Assembly: GCA_012931725.1 (NCBI GenBank)
Contig: CM022945.1
Coordinates: 16,138,931 to 16,202,930 of the forward strand
Source of the DNA: Litsea cubeba
Taxonomy: Eukaryota > Streptophyta > Magnoliopsida > Laurales > Lauraceae
Length of the DNA: 64,000 nucleotides
Reading direction: 5' to 3'
Numbering within the stretch: position 1 is the first letter of the stretch; each line of letters starts with the position of its first letter. The translations under genes were made by a program, and so were the position numbers. The notes beneath the pieces were generated by a model. The model was not told the DNA's origin, did no database searches, and saw nothing but the letters and a program-made list of their open reading frames with translations. Positions 1-13,383 of this stretch are shown piece after piece.

Positions 1-1876
1 CAGAGGCTCAGAGCCCTCCTCTCCTCTCCTCCAAATTTGTTGTGGCCCACCACCCATACCGCATACATACCACTTGGGATCAAGAGGCTCGATCACCGAT
101 CTCAATATAGATAGATAGATAGATTTCAAGCCACTCGCCTTATATTCTCTTTCCAGATATGCACGTGCTATTCATTCGTACCCTTGGATTAATGTCTCAA
201 TGACTGACTACACACACGAGTAGAGGTAGAGAGCCATGCAAACTTGCACAGTCACGATACAAGTAATGGTCGCAACAAATCCGTTGGACCAACTAAACAT
301 GGATACAAGTCCGGACGTTGTTATAAATAAATAAATAATAAAGAAGAAGAAGAAGAAATAGAGGATTCAGGAAGAAGACCTGGTTAATTAGAAACACATG
401 TTCCAGTTCGTCCCCAATTTTACCTTTACATAATAGTCCTGTGGTTCAGTTTTTACATATAAACAAGAAGATAATAATAAATCTGACAGTGGCTCAGCCC
501 CACCGGATGATCAACATCCAAAGCCTAACTAAATCTATGCATTTCTTCTACTAGGCAGGTTTAAATCCCAAAGATAGAAGAGCCGGGCAGTCGAAACAGT
601 TAGGAATGGTTTGTCTTTTACACGTCATATAAAAACGAGTCACATGTGCAATCATTTTCATATGTAATTGAGTCTTCATCTAAACAATTTCCACTGTTTA
701 TTGTTTTCATATGTGAACCTCAATGAATCTAATGATTCACCAAGACATTACATTTGACCCTCAAGCTTTATTAGCCTTCCAAAGAAGGGGAACGGTTCCC
801 ATTGTGATTTAGGGGACCATTGAAAAAAAAAAAAAAAAAAAACTCAACATCTCAAATTAAAAAAAAAAAAAAAAAAAAACCATTGTGATTCAGGGGCCCA
901 TTTTACTAAAGAAAAAACCGCTCACAAAGAGTTTTAAAGAAAAAATAAAACCACTTTTAACCTTCTAAAGATGATGAACAATTTGGTTCATGAAATAGGA
1001 GACCCAACAATATGAAAAAATTGAAAAAGAATGGGGTGATTTTCAATAAATAAGTGCATCTCATAATTTTCTGTTTTTCTCAAGATCTAACCTGAAATTT
1101 GAGCCCCCAACTTTTTTTTGGCCTTCAAAAGAGGATAAACGGCTCGGATTGTGAAAAAGGGGCTATAAAAGTCTAATTTTTTTTACAATTTTCTCAAAAT
1201 ATATGATGAATCAATTTGATGCCTTAGCCATTCTTAGGCTTTTAAAGAAACTAACAGTTTAGATCTTCATTTTGGGGCCCACAACATTTAAAAAAAAAAA
1301 AGCTGCTCAAACATGTAAGATGTGAAACAGTGAAAGTTTTGGGTACATTTTCACACTAGCGCATGCATCACATAATATGGGAATGGGATGCATAATCAAT
1401 CGTACCACCATCTAGCGCCTGGACTTTTACAACGCATCACATCAATCAGATCAAAGGTCCAGATCTTACATAATTTTCCCTTGACGGAACGCGTGGACTG
1501 TGGAGGAAGGTTCGGCCTCCCTTAAAATTCAATTTCATGAGCCCAATGTGATGTAAGAGACGACCAGCGCTTACTTTCTCATCATCTCAACCACGCCACG
1601 GAGACAAATAAAACTACTCAGGACTTGAGAATTAAACAGTGTAAAACATCAGCTAGAAGGCTACCAAACACATCAGAATATGCTTTGCTTTTTGTGCATC
1701 AGTCTCGCACAAAATTAAACCGGGCGAGGCAGCAAGTGGGGCCCGCCTGGTAATCAATCCTTCCCTCCACCAAATAGGTCACGCATCACATGGAGCTGGC
1801 ACCGTTACATTGGATTTGGACTGTTGGTTGCAAGTGTGTTAAAAAAAAAGAAAAGAAGAACAATTTCTGACTTATT
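1..1876. other. Intergenic sequence, no gene recognised
   Basis: No ORF with recognisable protein similarity was seen. The stretch is AT-rich, with a short GATA repeat near 108-125, a GAA run near 340-357 and two long A-runs between about 822 and 880. It lies beyond the 3' end of the minus-strand NUP62 gene. Confidence 0.6.
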
Positions 1877-1885
1877 TAAAGAGAT

Positions 1886-2361
1886 GGGGGTCTCTATTGG
1901 CACCACGAAAATCTCTCCCACCGCAAAAAAAAAAGGTTTTCCTAAATTAACCCCCCCCCCAAGTCTCCGGCAGGGAGGGAACTCCAGCCGGCAGCCCGCG
2001 GCGGGAGCCCCGGCCGGTCTCCCTCCCCCTCCCTCTTTCTTCCTCCCTCCCCTTTATTTTCTTTCCCTCTCCTTCCCTCCCCCACTCCCCCTCCCAGTCA
2101 GCCGGCTGGGGCTCCCGCCGCGGGCTACCGGCCGGGGCTCCCTCCCCGCCGGAGACGCGGGGGGGGAGGGGAAGAAAGAGGGAGAAGGGGGGAAGAAAGA
2201 GGGAGAAGGGGGAGGGAGCCCGCCGCGGGCTGCCAGCCGGGGCTCCCTCCCCGCCGGAGACGGGGGGGGGGGGGGGGGGGGTAGTTTAGGAAAAAAATAT
2301 TTTTTGTTTATCTTCTAGTGCGGTGGGGAGAGAAAAATATGCAGTGCCAATAGCACTCCCC
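1886..2361. mobile_element. Mutator-like MITE with GC-rich core
   Basis: The ends form imperfect terminal inverted repeats of about 40 bp. The left end has GGGGGTCTCTATTGGCACC, and the right end read in reverse complement has GGGGAGTGCTATTGGCACT; both continue to a shared CTCYCNCCACCGCA block. The flanks TAAAGAGAT (1877-1885) and TAAAAAGAT (2362-2370) match at 8 of 9 bases, the 9-bp duplication typical of Mutator-like elements. The core is very GC-rich, with a module of about 44 bp present near 2114-2160 and again near 2219-2262, an inverted relative near 1990-2010, and a G-run at 2264-2281. The 164-codon ORF read through the core is low complexity and not a credible gene. Confidence 0.7.
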
Positions 2362-2370
2362 TAAAAAGAT

Positions 2371-2774
2371 TGAGCTTGTGGGTCACACGTGCAGGGGTTA
2401 AGATTCAATAGATTGACGGGGGCACATATACATACATAATTTAGATATAAGATGTACCCAATCACATTATTATCTCTAGTGCCAACGAATCCGTCATTTG
2501 CACCTGTAAAAATATGTCCTCTGAAGATTTTTTTATAATTGGACCTAAGATTTCTTAAGAACCATTAGATATCCTTAAAGCCTCCCCCACTGTAATAAAT
2601 TGGCATCATTATAGTCCACAATTTGATACAGATCGAAAAATACTTCTACAGTAGATATGATCTCTCTCTCTCTCGTCAAAAAACCCAAATATTTGCCGTT
2701 CTAAAGAAAATAGTAGGTTGCAGTTGCATATCTTTCTGTCCTTTCATTCTTCACCCTACTTGTGAACCTGCAAA
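2371..2774. other. 3' flank / 3' UTR side of NUP62
   Basis: This is the stretch just beyond the NUP62 stop codon on the minus strand and probably includes its 3' UTR. No clear canonical poly(A) signal was found by eye on the minus strand. Confidence 0.4.
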
Positions 2775-2867
2775 TCAACCAATCCAGAATCTGGAACCCA
2801 CCAGATCTCTATCAGCAGCAGTGCCATGGCTTGCCAATTTCTGAATTCGGGAAGAGAATTCACTAGC
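2775..2867 (-). CDS. NUP62: NUP62 exon 9 (terminal)
   Basis: 93 nt including stop TGA at 2775-2777, acceptor TTCTTCAG. It encodes ASEFSSRIQKLASHGTAADR and ends DLVGSRFWIG, matching the family C-terminus. Confidence 0.9.
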   Translation of the reverse strand, partial: ASEFSSRIQKLASHGTAADRDLVGSRFWIG

Positions 2868-5800
2868 CTGAAGAACAGCAGGAGGAATTATCCATATCAA
2901 TATTAAATAGGCAATATGATAACAGATTACTAAATCATCATCACACTACCAGTCTGCCACCAAACCTTCATCCCATCTATTTGACAGACCCACAAAGAAC
3001 ATCCAATATCTGTTGAATGCAGTTTAAAAGCAAGAAACTAACACATGCACTATTGACATTAAGGTCACGCTTTTGACTAACAATATGCATTTTTCACTTC
3101 TTTTCTTGATACTTGAAAAATACAACAGCAGCGAAAAAACCAACTAGTAAGTTCAGCCAAGATGGAAATTGCAAAACAGGAAAGGAAAGCCAAAAGAAAG
3201 ATACAGAAAATCAATAAATTGGGAAAGCCAAAAGAAAGATACAGAAAATCAATAAATTGGGAAAGCCAAAAGAAAGATACAGAAAATCAATAAATTGGGA
3301 AACCCAGCGATACTTCTCCTGTTCAGATTTCTTTTAGAGAATATGACTCTTCTCAAGATAACTTTGGCAAAACGTAGGAGAAATGTTTTTATCCTTGAAA
3401 GGGGTGGAGAAACCAACCTCTACTCCAGTGAGAATAAATTTTCATTATTAACAACAAAAATAGTTTTCATATGTAGCTTTCTCCATTGAAATCCAAAGAC
3501 TGAAGAATTATTGCTTGAGGGGAGTGATAAATCTGCAGGAAGGAATTCTCCACCACCTCTATATTTTCCTCATTTCTCCACCTAATGGAAATTCCCCACT
3601 GGTCATTTTTTCTTGAGGCCTTCAAAGAAATTCTAGATCTTGTTTGCTACCCTGGAAACTTTTGCGTTTCTCATGGGATCAGACAGTTAGCCAAGGGGAA
3701 TGCCATTTTCAGGTTTAATCGACAATTTGCTTCTACAGGCAGGGATTTAGTATTTTCTCATGCCCACAGCAAGGATTTACAATAGAATACCTCCTGTTTA
3801 TCTCGATGAAGTGTGAGGACTGGTTATCCTGATGCAAAGCAATAACAATAAAAACTGATATTATTATTATTATTAACTTTTTCTTTGGCTTCTCTTGCAT
3901 CATGCAAAATGTAAGTGTTCTGGTGTAGAATCAGTAGTAGTTTTTGATATAAAACCACCAGCCCAACATATCGAACTGATTGCCACAATGGTATGACATC
4001 ACCAACCATAGCCCCTATAGATATTGCAACCTCGCACAATAAAATGTGGCTACCACAACCACAAAATGAAGATCTAAGATGATCAACTAGATGTCAATGA
4101 CCTGGAAGATGGGATAGATAATGGACTTAAGGGAAAAAGTCCTTTTTTTTCTATTGAATGTTAAAAAGTGTATGTTCTTTGACCAGTATTGAGTTCCAAC
4201 ATGTGTAGTTGTGTACCTATACTCACGTACCTTAGGCCATCAGACATCGAAAAAATCAGAAGACTAGACTATTCAAAACATGGTATGACAGGAAGACAAA
4301 AGTAGAAAAAAAGATTTCTGATGGCAAAGCTGAATGCTCGAACCTGAAGATATGCATAATTACACAGTATCATCTGGCCCCAAGAAGATAATACTGTCGG
4401 CCCACTAATTTTTCTTTTTACCAAAAAAAAATAAACAATGGTCCACATTCAATGGAAAAAAAAGTTCCAAAGGTGGGGCTCATTCTCTATACTACCAAGC
4501 TGGGAAATTTTGACCATTGTTTAATATAACTGTCCATTTGCAGACAACAATTGAAGATCTAGGATGACCCCATCCAGGGAGCACATCAGATCAAAGGCAG
4601 GGATCATCAAACTGTAAGCCTAAGTTGAAACAAGCACAAAGGATGACCGCACATATCTTCAGGCTGAGGGACATAATTCCTCATTTCTACAAGACTACAA
4701 CCACAAAAGTTGTTGAGCATAACCATTCTGCAAAAGCTAGATGCAACAAGAAATTACCAAAAAAAATATAGATGGATGAATGGTGGGGAAAAAATTGCTG
4801 CCAATGAGGCTACTACAAGAATAAAACGTAAGATAGCCAGTAGAATGAACATAAAGCACACAGACCTTCTCATCTATCCACATCAGTGAACTGAGCTGAT
4901 TGTTTAGAATCCGTACTACTACGTCTATAGGAGTCATGCCATCGACCACATCGAGATCACCACCCTACATAAAAAGACCAAGTGAGAATTCAATGCTGAA
5001 AAGGGTACAAGGCCAAACCAAAATCAAACAGATCCACACCTGGTTTGCATTCAATGTCTGTATTATTGATTTAATGTGTTCTGCCATCTGCTCCATTTCC
5101 CTTTCAATGAATTCTGCCTGCTCATACCTGACATGGAAAACAGGAAAATAGTTAACGGCCTAAATATACAGGGAGTCCAGCAAAAATACCTCCGAAACCA
5201 TGAAGGCCACACCAATCAGCTTACTTCAATTACCCCATAAAATGGTTACACAAAACTAAGGGTTTCTTGTCTTAAAAAGATGCTGGGAGGCTAAGTTTTT
5301 TGAAAGTTTGGGAGCTCGTTCAACAACCTTTTCAAATATTAAATCATGGAAGCAAAAAAAAATGCACATTATCTTTTCCTAATAAAAAAAGAGCCAAAAT
5401 AATAACCAGCATACAATTGCAACACCATTTTTCAATTGATTAAAGAATAGCATTACACTTAATACAAAATCATGGACCGCTCCCAAATTCAATGGTGCAG
5501 CTTTTTGAAGCTTGAAAGATGGGTACAGGTTTTATTAGAGGAAAGATTAGGAGGAAACTCTCCTTAGCTACCGGTTGAAACATTGGAAGGAAAGAAATAG
5601 GCTCTCTTGAACGAAAATCCATGACTGAGTTAATGTTAGTGGAGAAGTTCCTTAATAGGCAAAGCTTCTTGGGTTGTTGTTCTTCCGCAATTTCAAGGCA
5701 TTCCGTTGGCAACCATTATGACTAACCGGAAGGAGGTAGCTTTCTCTATACCGATTGAATTTCATGGCCAGCCTAGATGGTCCCTTTCTCCTTTGGGTGC

Positions 5801-8800
5801 AATGAAATAAATTTTGACGGTAGTGCCCTTGGCAACCCAAGTGTGGTTGGCCTTCGTAGTTGGCACAACCCCGGATCTGCAATCGGATAATAAATCAATC
5901 TCCCGAAGGATTGATCGAATCCAACGATGGGTTCCAGCCCTAAGGCACACTCACGATGAGGAGAAACCCCATAACTAAAGAGAAAACTCTCATAACTCAA
6001 AAGATTAATTGATAATAAGCATTCTTTGATTAATTTGGAATAAGTATTGCATTACAATGAGGCCTAACATCCTTATATATGGGAGTTGGATTAATCCCTA
6101 AGCAACAAATCTTTCTAATATTTGAATAATGCCTAAAATAAAATAGGAAACTCACTAATATTAAACCTAAACACATTAAAATACTTAATAAGATTCAAAA
6201 ATAACTAGATGTCCCGTTGGGCTTATGGACTAGGCCTAATGGGTTGGCCTACCTATTGTCTAGCCTGCATCAATTATCCCCCGTTTGGAAAAACTCGACT
6301 CCGGAGAATTGAAAGCTTGATAACACGAGAGAATCCGACCACAAGTTCGGGAAGGGTCCTCCGGGGCTGACAATCAATCGCACAAACTTCTGTATTTTCT
6401 TTTGAACTGCATTGGCATGGCATGGCTTGGAAGTTTGACGCAATTTGTTTCTCCGTCTAAAAGTAGATCGGAAGTGTCGCTTCTTTTGATGTATGCATTT
6501 AGCTCGGGTGTGTGCTTTTCCCATTTGAGACTGCAACCATTGAATCTGCCATATCTGAGTGCAATTTGCAAGCTACCATTGTTGATCCCTGAAGATGAAG
6601 TCAAAGTGAGGGACTTCAACAACTTGATCATCTTGTGAAACCACTGGAACAATTGATTTATTTTTGATGACTCCGATTTTTTAGCAGCGGCATTACAATC
6701 AAATCTACCGGATGTTCACTCTGTTTGGTAACCTCATCAAAGCCTACGATGTTAGCTTCTCCTTGTTCTCTTGCAACCTTTTGTGGCTCTTGATTGACAT
6801 TGCCTTGATCAATATTGTTAGTACCCACGAAATCAGCTTTGCCATGAACTTGCTCTTGGCTTGTTTGGCAATTCTACTTGTAGAGTTAAAGTAAGGTAAA
6901 GCCCCATTTCCCAAAAAAAAAATCCCAGCAAAAGCACTTTATCTCAAAGTTCCCACCATATTTCTAAAAAAAAAAGTAAAAAAGTAACCACTAAAAGAAA
7001 AAAAAAACTCTACTTTTCAATAAAAAAAAGTCAAAAAGATTCCATCACGAACAACTGAAAATAAAATACCATCATAACCCACTTATATTTTATTATTTCT
7101 TCAAAATAACCTTCACTCCACTCAACTCAACAAGTAAAGCCCCCAAACAGGCCCTCAGATGTCCTTTTGTTTTCTCTTTTGGTGCAATCATGACTTCTCT
7201 TTCAACTTTTTGCTCTTTTTGTGGCTTTTCTATTGAAGGTGATAATGTAGACGAAGATGAGGCTGTCGATGTCATTGGAATGAGCATAACCCTTTTTCCA
7301 TTCCACAAAAGGGTATGTGTTTGCCTCTTTATCATGGTGCACTTTTTGATAAAAAAGCTATGGACGTCCAAAAATAATGAGCAATATTCGTATGAATCAC
7401 ATCACACCAAATTTTGTCCTCGTAATGGCCCAGCTTGAATGATACCAAACATCTATGAGTCACGGGGATGACATGACCATTAAACCATGTGACTTGGTAT
7501 GGCTTAGGAAGCTTCTCAGTTTGCCAATAAAGCTTGTCAATGACCTCTTACGCGACACAATTTATTGCGCTGCCATTGTCAATAATCAAATTAGCGGACT
7601 TGTCTTCGACTCTAACCCGTTGGTATGCACCAAACAACCTTTAAGCAAGCTATTTAATATGCACACAACTTAAAACTCGCAAGCGCACAAGATTACTATG
7701 TAGTGTAGTGAATTGTAAGTACGAGGTCAATCCCACGAAGACTTGTGATAAAACAATGTCAAAATTAACTAAAAATCATAATATTAAATGGAATAATTGA
7801 ATGATGAAAAATTGAATTAAACTAATAAAAACAGTAATTTAAACTATTAAAAGCTAATTGGAAAGCAACCTAAAACACACAACTAGTATGAGAATTGAAA
7901 ATAATATGAATGAATGAACTAGGGTTTCATCTACTCCCCTAACCAATCCTATGCATGTCCCTTAGTATCTTTTAATCAAAAATCAGATTTTATTAGTGAC
8001 ATCTATCAACCTAGACCATGGCATATCCGTCTAGATTATTATTCCCCTAAACCTAATTCATGAGTGGCATACTACATGAATTGTTCATTATGATGCAAAA
8101 ACTAAGCATGGCATATGTCATAGTCAAAACAAACATAATGCATAAAACAATGGGAAAGATAAATGCATGAGTCTAAGCATGGCATATACTTAGATTATTT
8201 ATGGTTCTAAACCCTAGATGCTTAACATCAAGATCAATCAAAATTAAGTTAATTACTCTTAAAATTAATTGAACATGGCATGGTTGGCATGGCATATACA
8301 CAACTTCATCAATTAAAAACATGGTTTAGAATCTCAACTAATAAACTAAAATCTGAATTAAAAGACGCCAAAAAAAGACTACATAGAACTAGGCTAGGGT
8401 TTCAACTACACCCTAGCCCTAAAAAGTTTAGCTACTCATATCTTTAATGAAAAATAAACTAGAAAATAGAGTCATATGAAGAAAACTAGAAGATGATGAG
8501 GATGCTGTGGATCGCCGGCAGCTTGGTCCCCTTTTCCTTGCTCCAAAAGCTCTCTAAAAGATGCTCCAAAGATTCTCCCAATAGGGTTGTACGGGCTGTA
8601 CGGCTGCTGTGGTTTATGGTGATGATGAATGGCTGATTTGATGGCTGGACTTGGCTGGGTTGTGGCTGGTTGATGCAGCAGCAATACCATATCATTGCAA
8701 CAAGACTCGTGGGCCACATGTGGAACCCATGAAATTCTAATTTTAATTAGTTTTATTTTAGTAAGAGTATAATTAGGATTAGTTTCTAATTATTATTTGG

Positions 8801-11800
8801 TTTCCTAATTTGGTTGTTTTCTTAGGCCTTAAGTTTCTTTTCTTATAAATATGACATTGTAGAGATTGGTAATCTCAGATAGAATTGAGTTAATAGAAGA
8901 TTTATCGTTGAAGACTGTTTCTTCCTCGTGTGATTGTTCCCTGGAACCCTAATTGTGCCCTAGCACTTGCATCCTAACCCTAGGACTGCATCAATTGGTA
9001 TCAGAGCCCAACGATCCCCGATCGTTGGCGTGTTACCCATATCCCCACTCAGAAAACCCATCCCCGTTCCCGTCAGACCTTTTTCTCATCCCCGTCAAAC
9101 CCTCACATATCGTCTCCCAACTGTCGGACAATCCCACTATTATTCACAATCTGAACCCCATTCATCATTCCACAACCAAACCGATCCCCTTGGCCGAACC
9201 CACCTGCAGACCGCTTTCATCGTTCATCTACCCATCGTTCATCTTCCCTTCCGTCAGAACACACAGAATCCCCAGACCACCAAAATTAAAACCCTAAACC
9301 CATCTCACCAATCCAGCACTGACCCATCTCTATCTCCCTGAACTGAACACACAGAACCCTCTTCCCAGAACCCTTTTTCTAGCCCCTTCCCGAATCCAGA
9401 CTCTCCCACCGCAAGCCCCTCCCAGCCACGATCCGAACCAGCGCTATAGTCCTCCACCTCTTTCCATCACCCCACTGCCTTCATCGAACTCGCCAGCAGC
9501 AAATAGAAAAGAAAGGAGATAGAAGAAGGAAAGGAAGAAGGGAAACGTGGTGTACCGTGCACCGACGACGCTGCTACTGTCTGCGCCACACCATCGCAGT
9601 CGTCGTTCTCGTCATCGCAGTCACCACAACCACGCAGCGGCAGCATCTCAGCAGATCGCCCAATTTGGCAAGGCAGAAACGAAGAGGGCTTGTTTTTTTT
9701 TTTATCTTCTCCCTTGACACGACGACCTAGGCAACGAAGTACCCACGGGCCACGTGCGGATCTTGTTTCGTGGGCCTCTTCTTAGTTTGGGTTTGACCCG
9801 ACCCGACTTGTTTCCACCCTCTACTGTCCAGCAGGGCCCAACCTCTTTTCCAGATCCCAGCAGTTTATAAAAAAAAAAAAAAAAAAAATCATTCAGGCAA
9901 AGGGCAGACATCAGCACACCTGAGCAACGGCAAATTTGCCCAAGCTCAACCGTTGGATCTTGTTTCCGCATTATCATAGCCATCCGCCGTCAGATTTTCG
10001 ATCCGTTTTAACCAGCGTGCTCGTAGAAGGCAGATCTACACATCAAGTCAGTCAGTAATTTTCAATTTGCATTAAACAAAAATGCCTCCAAAGAAGCAGG
10101 TTGACACGGAGTCTTCCTCTCACAATGATGATGATTTGAGGGGAACCGTTGCGCAATTATCGGTAACTGTTAATCAATTATCTGCAACGATGGTTCAAAT
10201 GCAAGTTCAAATGCAAGCGACTCTTGAACGGATTGAAACCCGATTAACCAATTTGAAAACTAATCGGCGTGATGATAATCATCGCGATGATGGAGGACCT
10301 CATCGAAATCAACAAGACCCACATGTAGTCAACGTTGATCGTGATTTGGGTATTAAACTTGTGATTCCCGAATATGATGGGAAATTGAATCCAGATGAAT
10401 TCTTGGATTGGTTAGTGTGCGTTGAAAATATTTTTGCGCACAAACCAATGACGGATGGTCATAAGATTACACTGGTGGCAACTCGATTTCGCAATTATGC
10501 TGCGATATGGTGGGCCGAGTTGCAAAAGAAGCGAAGATACCAGCAAATTGACCTTGTTGACACGTGGGCCGAGATGAAAAATTTGTTAAAGCAAAAAATT
10601 TTGCCTGTCAATTACTCCAGAGATCTGCGTTCACGTTTTCAATACTTGAAACAAGGATCTAAGACAGTTGTTGAGTATTCTGAGGAGTTTATGACTATGC
10701 AAGCTCGTTGTGGTTTGAATGAAGATGAGGATGTATTAGTTGACAGATACTTTAATGGGCTAACACTTGACATACAAGATATTCTCACATTCAAGCATTT
10801 TGAGAATGTTGATGAGATTGTTCAGCATGCTATCAAAGCGGAGGGAATTACACATCATCAAGCCAAAAAACTTAATGCCTCTAAATGGGTTATGCAGAAG
10901 AATTCTTCACTTACAGGTTCTAAACCGAGTGATTCATCGGAGAAAGATTTCACCAAACCCGAAGGTCAAAATAGGATCACCTGCTTTAATTGTCACCAAC
11001 AAGGACATCGTGCAAGGGAATGTCCCAAACGTATCCACTTGATTGAGAATGAAAGTGATGAGAACGATGTCCCAGATGATCCTAAAGAAACAGAGGTTGC
11101 AGCTGACACAGACGAATTAGAGATTTACAATGCAGTTGACGGTGAATCTCTCATGGTCATCACCGATGCTCCATCAACTACTGCGACGAAGTGGTTGCGA
11201 GAAAATATTTTCCGCTCCAAAGGAACAGTCAATGATCATGAATGCACGGTAGTCATTGATGGAGGCAGTTGTCAGAATATTATATCCCAAGCTTTTGTGG
11301 ATCGCTTACAGCTGAAAGTTCGGAAGCATCATCGTCCTTATTTTGCTAGATGGTTAATGACAGGTGATGAAGTGCACATCCGCTACGCATGTCCCGTTAC
11401 CTTTTCCATTGGTGCAGCTTATACAAATACAGTTTGGTGTAATGTGGTACCCATGGATAGTTGTGATATCTTATTGGGTCGTCCGTGGATGTATGACAAA
11501 AATGGAACTAATGGCATGCGTGACAACACATACACATTCATGCATGGTGAAACGCAAGTTACACTCCGTCCTATGAAGCCGACACCACCAAAGCAAGGGT
11601 CATGTTCTCGTCTCACCAAGGATGCGCTTCATGTGCACACTATCTACAGAAGTAACATCAAGAAGAAGAGCCAAGTTCGAGGTCGAATTCTTTTCCAACC
11701 TGGGGAGAATGATGCAGCAGCAATACCATATCATTGCAACAAGACTCGTGGGCCACATGTGGAACCCATGAAATTCTAATTTTAATTAGTTTTATTTTAG

Positions 11801-13352
11801 TAAGAGTATAATTAGGATTAGTTTCTAATTATTATTTGGTTTCCTAATTTGGTTGTTTTCTTAGGCCTTAAGTTTCTTTTCTTATAAATATGACATTGTA
11901 GAGATTGGTAATCTCAGATAGAATTGAGTTAATAGAAGATTTATCGTTGAAGACTGTTTCTTCCTCGTGTGATTGTTCCCTGGAACCCTAATTGTGCCCT
12001 AGCACTTGCATCCTAACCCTAGGACTGCATCACTGGTAGTGTGCTGTACGTCCACTCCCTTGTATGCATTTATAAGTCTTGAAAACAGCCCTCTTAGTAC
12101 TTAGTTCCCTTGTAGAAATAGGTCTCCAACTTTCTTTAAAATTCCGCTTCCTAATTAGATTGAATTAGGAGTCTTCTTTCTTGTTTTAGCGAGACTTTCT
12201 AAATCTGGTCCCACTTGTATCTTCTAGAAACTTATTCACATGGACCCATAAATCTGAGAATTAATTAAAAGAGATTAAATCTGAAGTTTGTAACACAAAA
12301 GTGGGCCCATATGGAGCATGCAACATGAGTGTGGGACCCCTCTTTTTGGACTTCTATCTTGGCTTGAATAAGACTTGCTTTAACTTTCCTTCTTTTTCTC
12401 CTTGTTTTTCTCCATTCTTGAACTCCACTTTTAACTTGAATAAGACTTTCTAATTTCTGAAATTCTTCTATTTGCAATGGATGTGGGCCCCCTTTGGGCG
12501 TGTACTTTGATTGAGAGTTTCTTCTTTCCTTCTTTCTTTCACTTTTCTTCTTTGATTAGAATTTCTTTCTCTAATTCTTTCCTTCTTTGAATTGTAAGTT
12601 CCCAAAGAATTAGAAATTAGTCATGAATTCTGGAATAGCTTGGATGGGACCCACCATGGCCCTACTTGATGATTCATGCCCCCATCTCTTTATGAATTCT
12701 TCTCTTTTTGCTCCTTTTTACCTTTACATAAAGATTAACAAAAACTATGTAAAATCAAATAAAATAACTATGACTAGCACAAGATGAATCAAATATTAGG
12801 TCTTAGATTGCAAACAATTAAGCACTTATCACGCGCGTGTGGAATTTCTTAGCCTGTCTCCATTCTTCTTCTTCCTTCTCATTTGTATTAAGGAGTCGAC
12901 GAATGACAAGAATGGGATTATCTTCTCCTGCGAAAAGTTTCTCCGCAACATGAGCTCTTGATCTTTGCTAAGTTTTTCTTTCTTGAGACTGAGATTGATA
13001 CATGCGAGATTTTTGAAACATGTGCTCAGCACGAATGGCTTCCTTGTACGCTTCTAGAATGGTTTCACAAAAGTTTACTTTTGCTCGTATGCTTGGCCTT
13101 AACCCTTTGATATATCGAGCTCTATCATTCCTATTGCTCTCCCATAAGCCACATAAACTTTCCAACTCTTGATATCAGAATATATATTCACTAACTGTTA
13201 AATTTTCTTGGTTCAAATTAATGTGCTGCTCAAAATACTCTTTCTCGTGGTACTGATTTCTATAACTGAACTCATCCATAACAGCTTCAATGTGTCTCAT
13301 GTTGATATGGATAAAAATATATTGCTGGTTTTGAAGAATTAGAATGCACGGA

Positions 13353-13383
<31 letters not shown>

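Larger units (their letters stand above)
8671..12032 (+). mobile_element. Young non-autonomous Ty3-like LTR element, gag-protease only (TR-GAG type)
   Basis: The element has two 323-bp LTRs that look identical by eye, ends TGATGCAG...CTGCATCA, and perfect 5-bp target duplications CTGGT at 8666-8670 and 12033-12037. It carries a primer-binding site at 8996-9007, a purine tract at 11702-11709, and one intact 565-codon gag-protease ORF. There is no reverse transcriptase, RNase H or integrase between protease and 3' LTR, so mobilisation must depend on a related autonomous element. It sits inside the 7660-12831 insertion, itself inside a Ty3 element, inside NUP62 intron 6. Absence of LTR differences implies very recent insertion. 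Confidence 0.9.
7660..12831 (-). mobile_element. Unclassified insertion splitting the Ty3 element
   Basis: This block sits between the protease and gag halves of one minus-strand Ty3 coding region. Read on the minus strand it begins TGATAAGTGCTTAATTG at 12831 and ends near TTGTGTGCA at 7660, so it has TG...CA ends like an LTR or an LTR-derived element. Without the nested element at 8671-12032 it is about 1.8 kb. The motif CATGGCATAT recurs about five times between 8017 and 8300. No ORF of its own was recognised, and no matching target duplication was found. Confidence 0.45.

Noticed and set aside
1824..2318. 164-codon ORF with Pro/Gly-rich sequence
   Set aside because: It crosses the end of a Mutator-like MITE and reads simple GC-rich repeats.
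8953..9341. Two overlapping ORFs at the 5' LTR boundary of the young element
   Set aside because: They begin in the LTR, cross the PBS and show no domain; leader sequence rich in C.
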